13,559 bases of DNA. It comes from WVZL01 sp041862375 (GTDB lineage: Bacteria > Acidobacteriota > Aminicenantia > Aminicenantales > Aminicenantaceae). Location of the stretch: contig JBGVTE010000120.1 of NCBI GenBank assembly GCA_041862375.1, positions 1 through 13,559 of the forward strand, written 5' to 3'. Position numbers and translations under genes: made by a program. Of this stretch, positions 13,319-13,559 are shown piece after piece; position 1 is the stretch's first letter, and the number at the start of each line of letters is the position of its first letter. A model generated the notes under the pieces. The model had not been told where the DNA came from. It saw only the letters and a list, made by a program, of their open reading frames with translations, and did no database searches.

Positions 13319-13559
13319 ATTTTCAATAAGGAAGCATCTTTTTTTCCGTGATGAAAATTAAAATAGTCATTGAGCGATGGGCATACGGCTTGAAGGCACG
13401 CTCGCTTTGCCCCAGCGAGCCAAAGCGGCTCAATTCAGGCTTCGCTCTTCCTCCCTCCAGTCGGAAACCATGCCCGCTCAGCCTTCATACGACCTTCTTC
13501 ACCGTATACACACGCTTTTCTTTCTACATCACGGAAAAAAAGATGCTTATTTTCAATAA
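13319..13559. repeat. Direct repeats flanking the MITE-like element (target-site duplication)
   Basis: ATTTTCAATAA occurs at 13319-13329 and again at 13549-13559, the last bases of the window. The left copy continues as GG (13330-13331) exactly up to the element; the right copy begins on the first base after it. If the sequence beyond the window continues with GG, the duplication is 13 bases. Confidence 0.7.
13332..13548. mobile_element. MITE-like non-autonomous element (copy B), 217 bases
   Basis: The element is bounded by perfect 22-base inverted repeats, 13332-13353 (AAGCATC, seven T, CCGTGATG) and 13527-13548 (its exact complement). Partial inverted similarity continues inward (GGGCATACGG-CTTGAAG on the left, CTTCACCGTATACAC on the right), and an inner stem GCTCGCT/AGCGAGC (13400-13406, 13414-13420) is present. 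The interior is richer in G and C than the flanks and carries no credible gene. A direct repeat flanks it precisely. A diverged second copy lies at 7951-8134. The small size, intact ends and absence of a transposase fit a MITE moved in trans. A 10-13 base duplication would suit an IS4-group partner, but this is inference. Confidence 0.82.

Noticed and set aside
13377..13559. 60-codon plus-strand frame inside the MITE-like element
   Set aside because: It runs through the right terminal inverted repeat and the flanking duplication, has no ribosome site, and the diverged copy at 7951-8134 does not keep the frame.
1..13559. CRISPR array, rRNA, phage genes or toxin-antitoxin pair
   Set aside because: No regularly spaced repeats, rRNA-like segments, phage structural genes or paired small genes were seen on either strand.

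Overview
This AT-rich bacterial window carries 11 confident protein genes, two proline tRNA genes, the edge of an insertion element, and a small family of non-coding mobile or repetitive elements. It looks like a mesophilic or moderately thermophilic anaerobe from a deep-branching, uncultured-type lineage. The evidence is Shine-Dalgarno sites of the AAGGAG type, a DUF362 ferredoxin, an Old Yellow Enzyme relative with a cysteine cluster, and a merR / tRNA-Pro / surE / yqaA order that I recall from Geobacter-like Deltaproteobacteria. Aminicenantes or a deltaproteobacterial relative would fit, but this is inference and no marker gene here settles the phylum.

Left part (1-3379): a C-terminal coding scrap and two tandem 19-base repeats look like the end of an IS21/IS481-like insertion sequence. 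Next come a small MerR-type regulator, tRNA-Pro(GGG) with an encoded CCA and a good -10 box, surE overlapping a YqaA/DedA-type membrane protein gene, a 345-base convergent gap with a palindromic GGGACAGTT repeat, and a DUF3014 membrane-anchored protein on the minus strand.

Middle part (3380-8268): a long AT-rich gap precedes tRNA-Pro(CGG), which lacks an encoded CCA. A 390-residue acyltransferase with both BAHD signatures (HxxxDG and a DFGxG variant) follows; this is uncommon in bacteria. Next is a minus-strand pair: a class V PLP aminotransferase followed by a DUF362 protein with two 4Fe-4S motifs. The divergent gap upstream of that pair holds an old copy of a MITE-like element.

Right part (8269-13559): an OYE-family flavin oxidoreductase ends tail-to-tail, with overlapping stop codons, against a minus-strand cluster. 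Read in its own direction, the cluster is an M14-family (AstE/AspA-like) lipoprotein, a HAD phosphatase coupled to it by a TAATG overlap, and a secreted VIT-VWA protein. Upstream of the cluster lie a GGGGACG hairpin and then a well-preserved 217-base non-coding element (13332-13548). It has perfect 22-base terminal inverted repeats and an at least 11-base flanking direct repeat consistent with a target-site duplication. Its divergent relative sits at 7951-8134.

No single novel multi-gene system is evident. The strongest unusual signals are the MITE-like family with its probable target duplication, the bacterial BAHD-type acyltransferase, and the aminotransferase-DUF362 pair.
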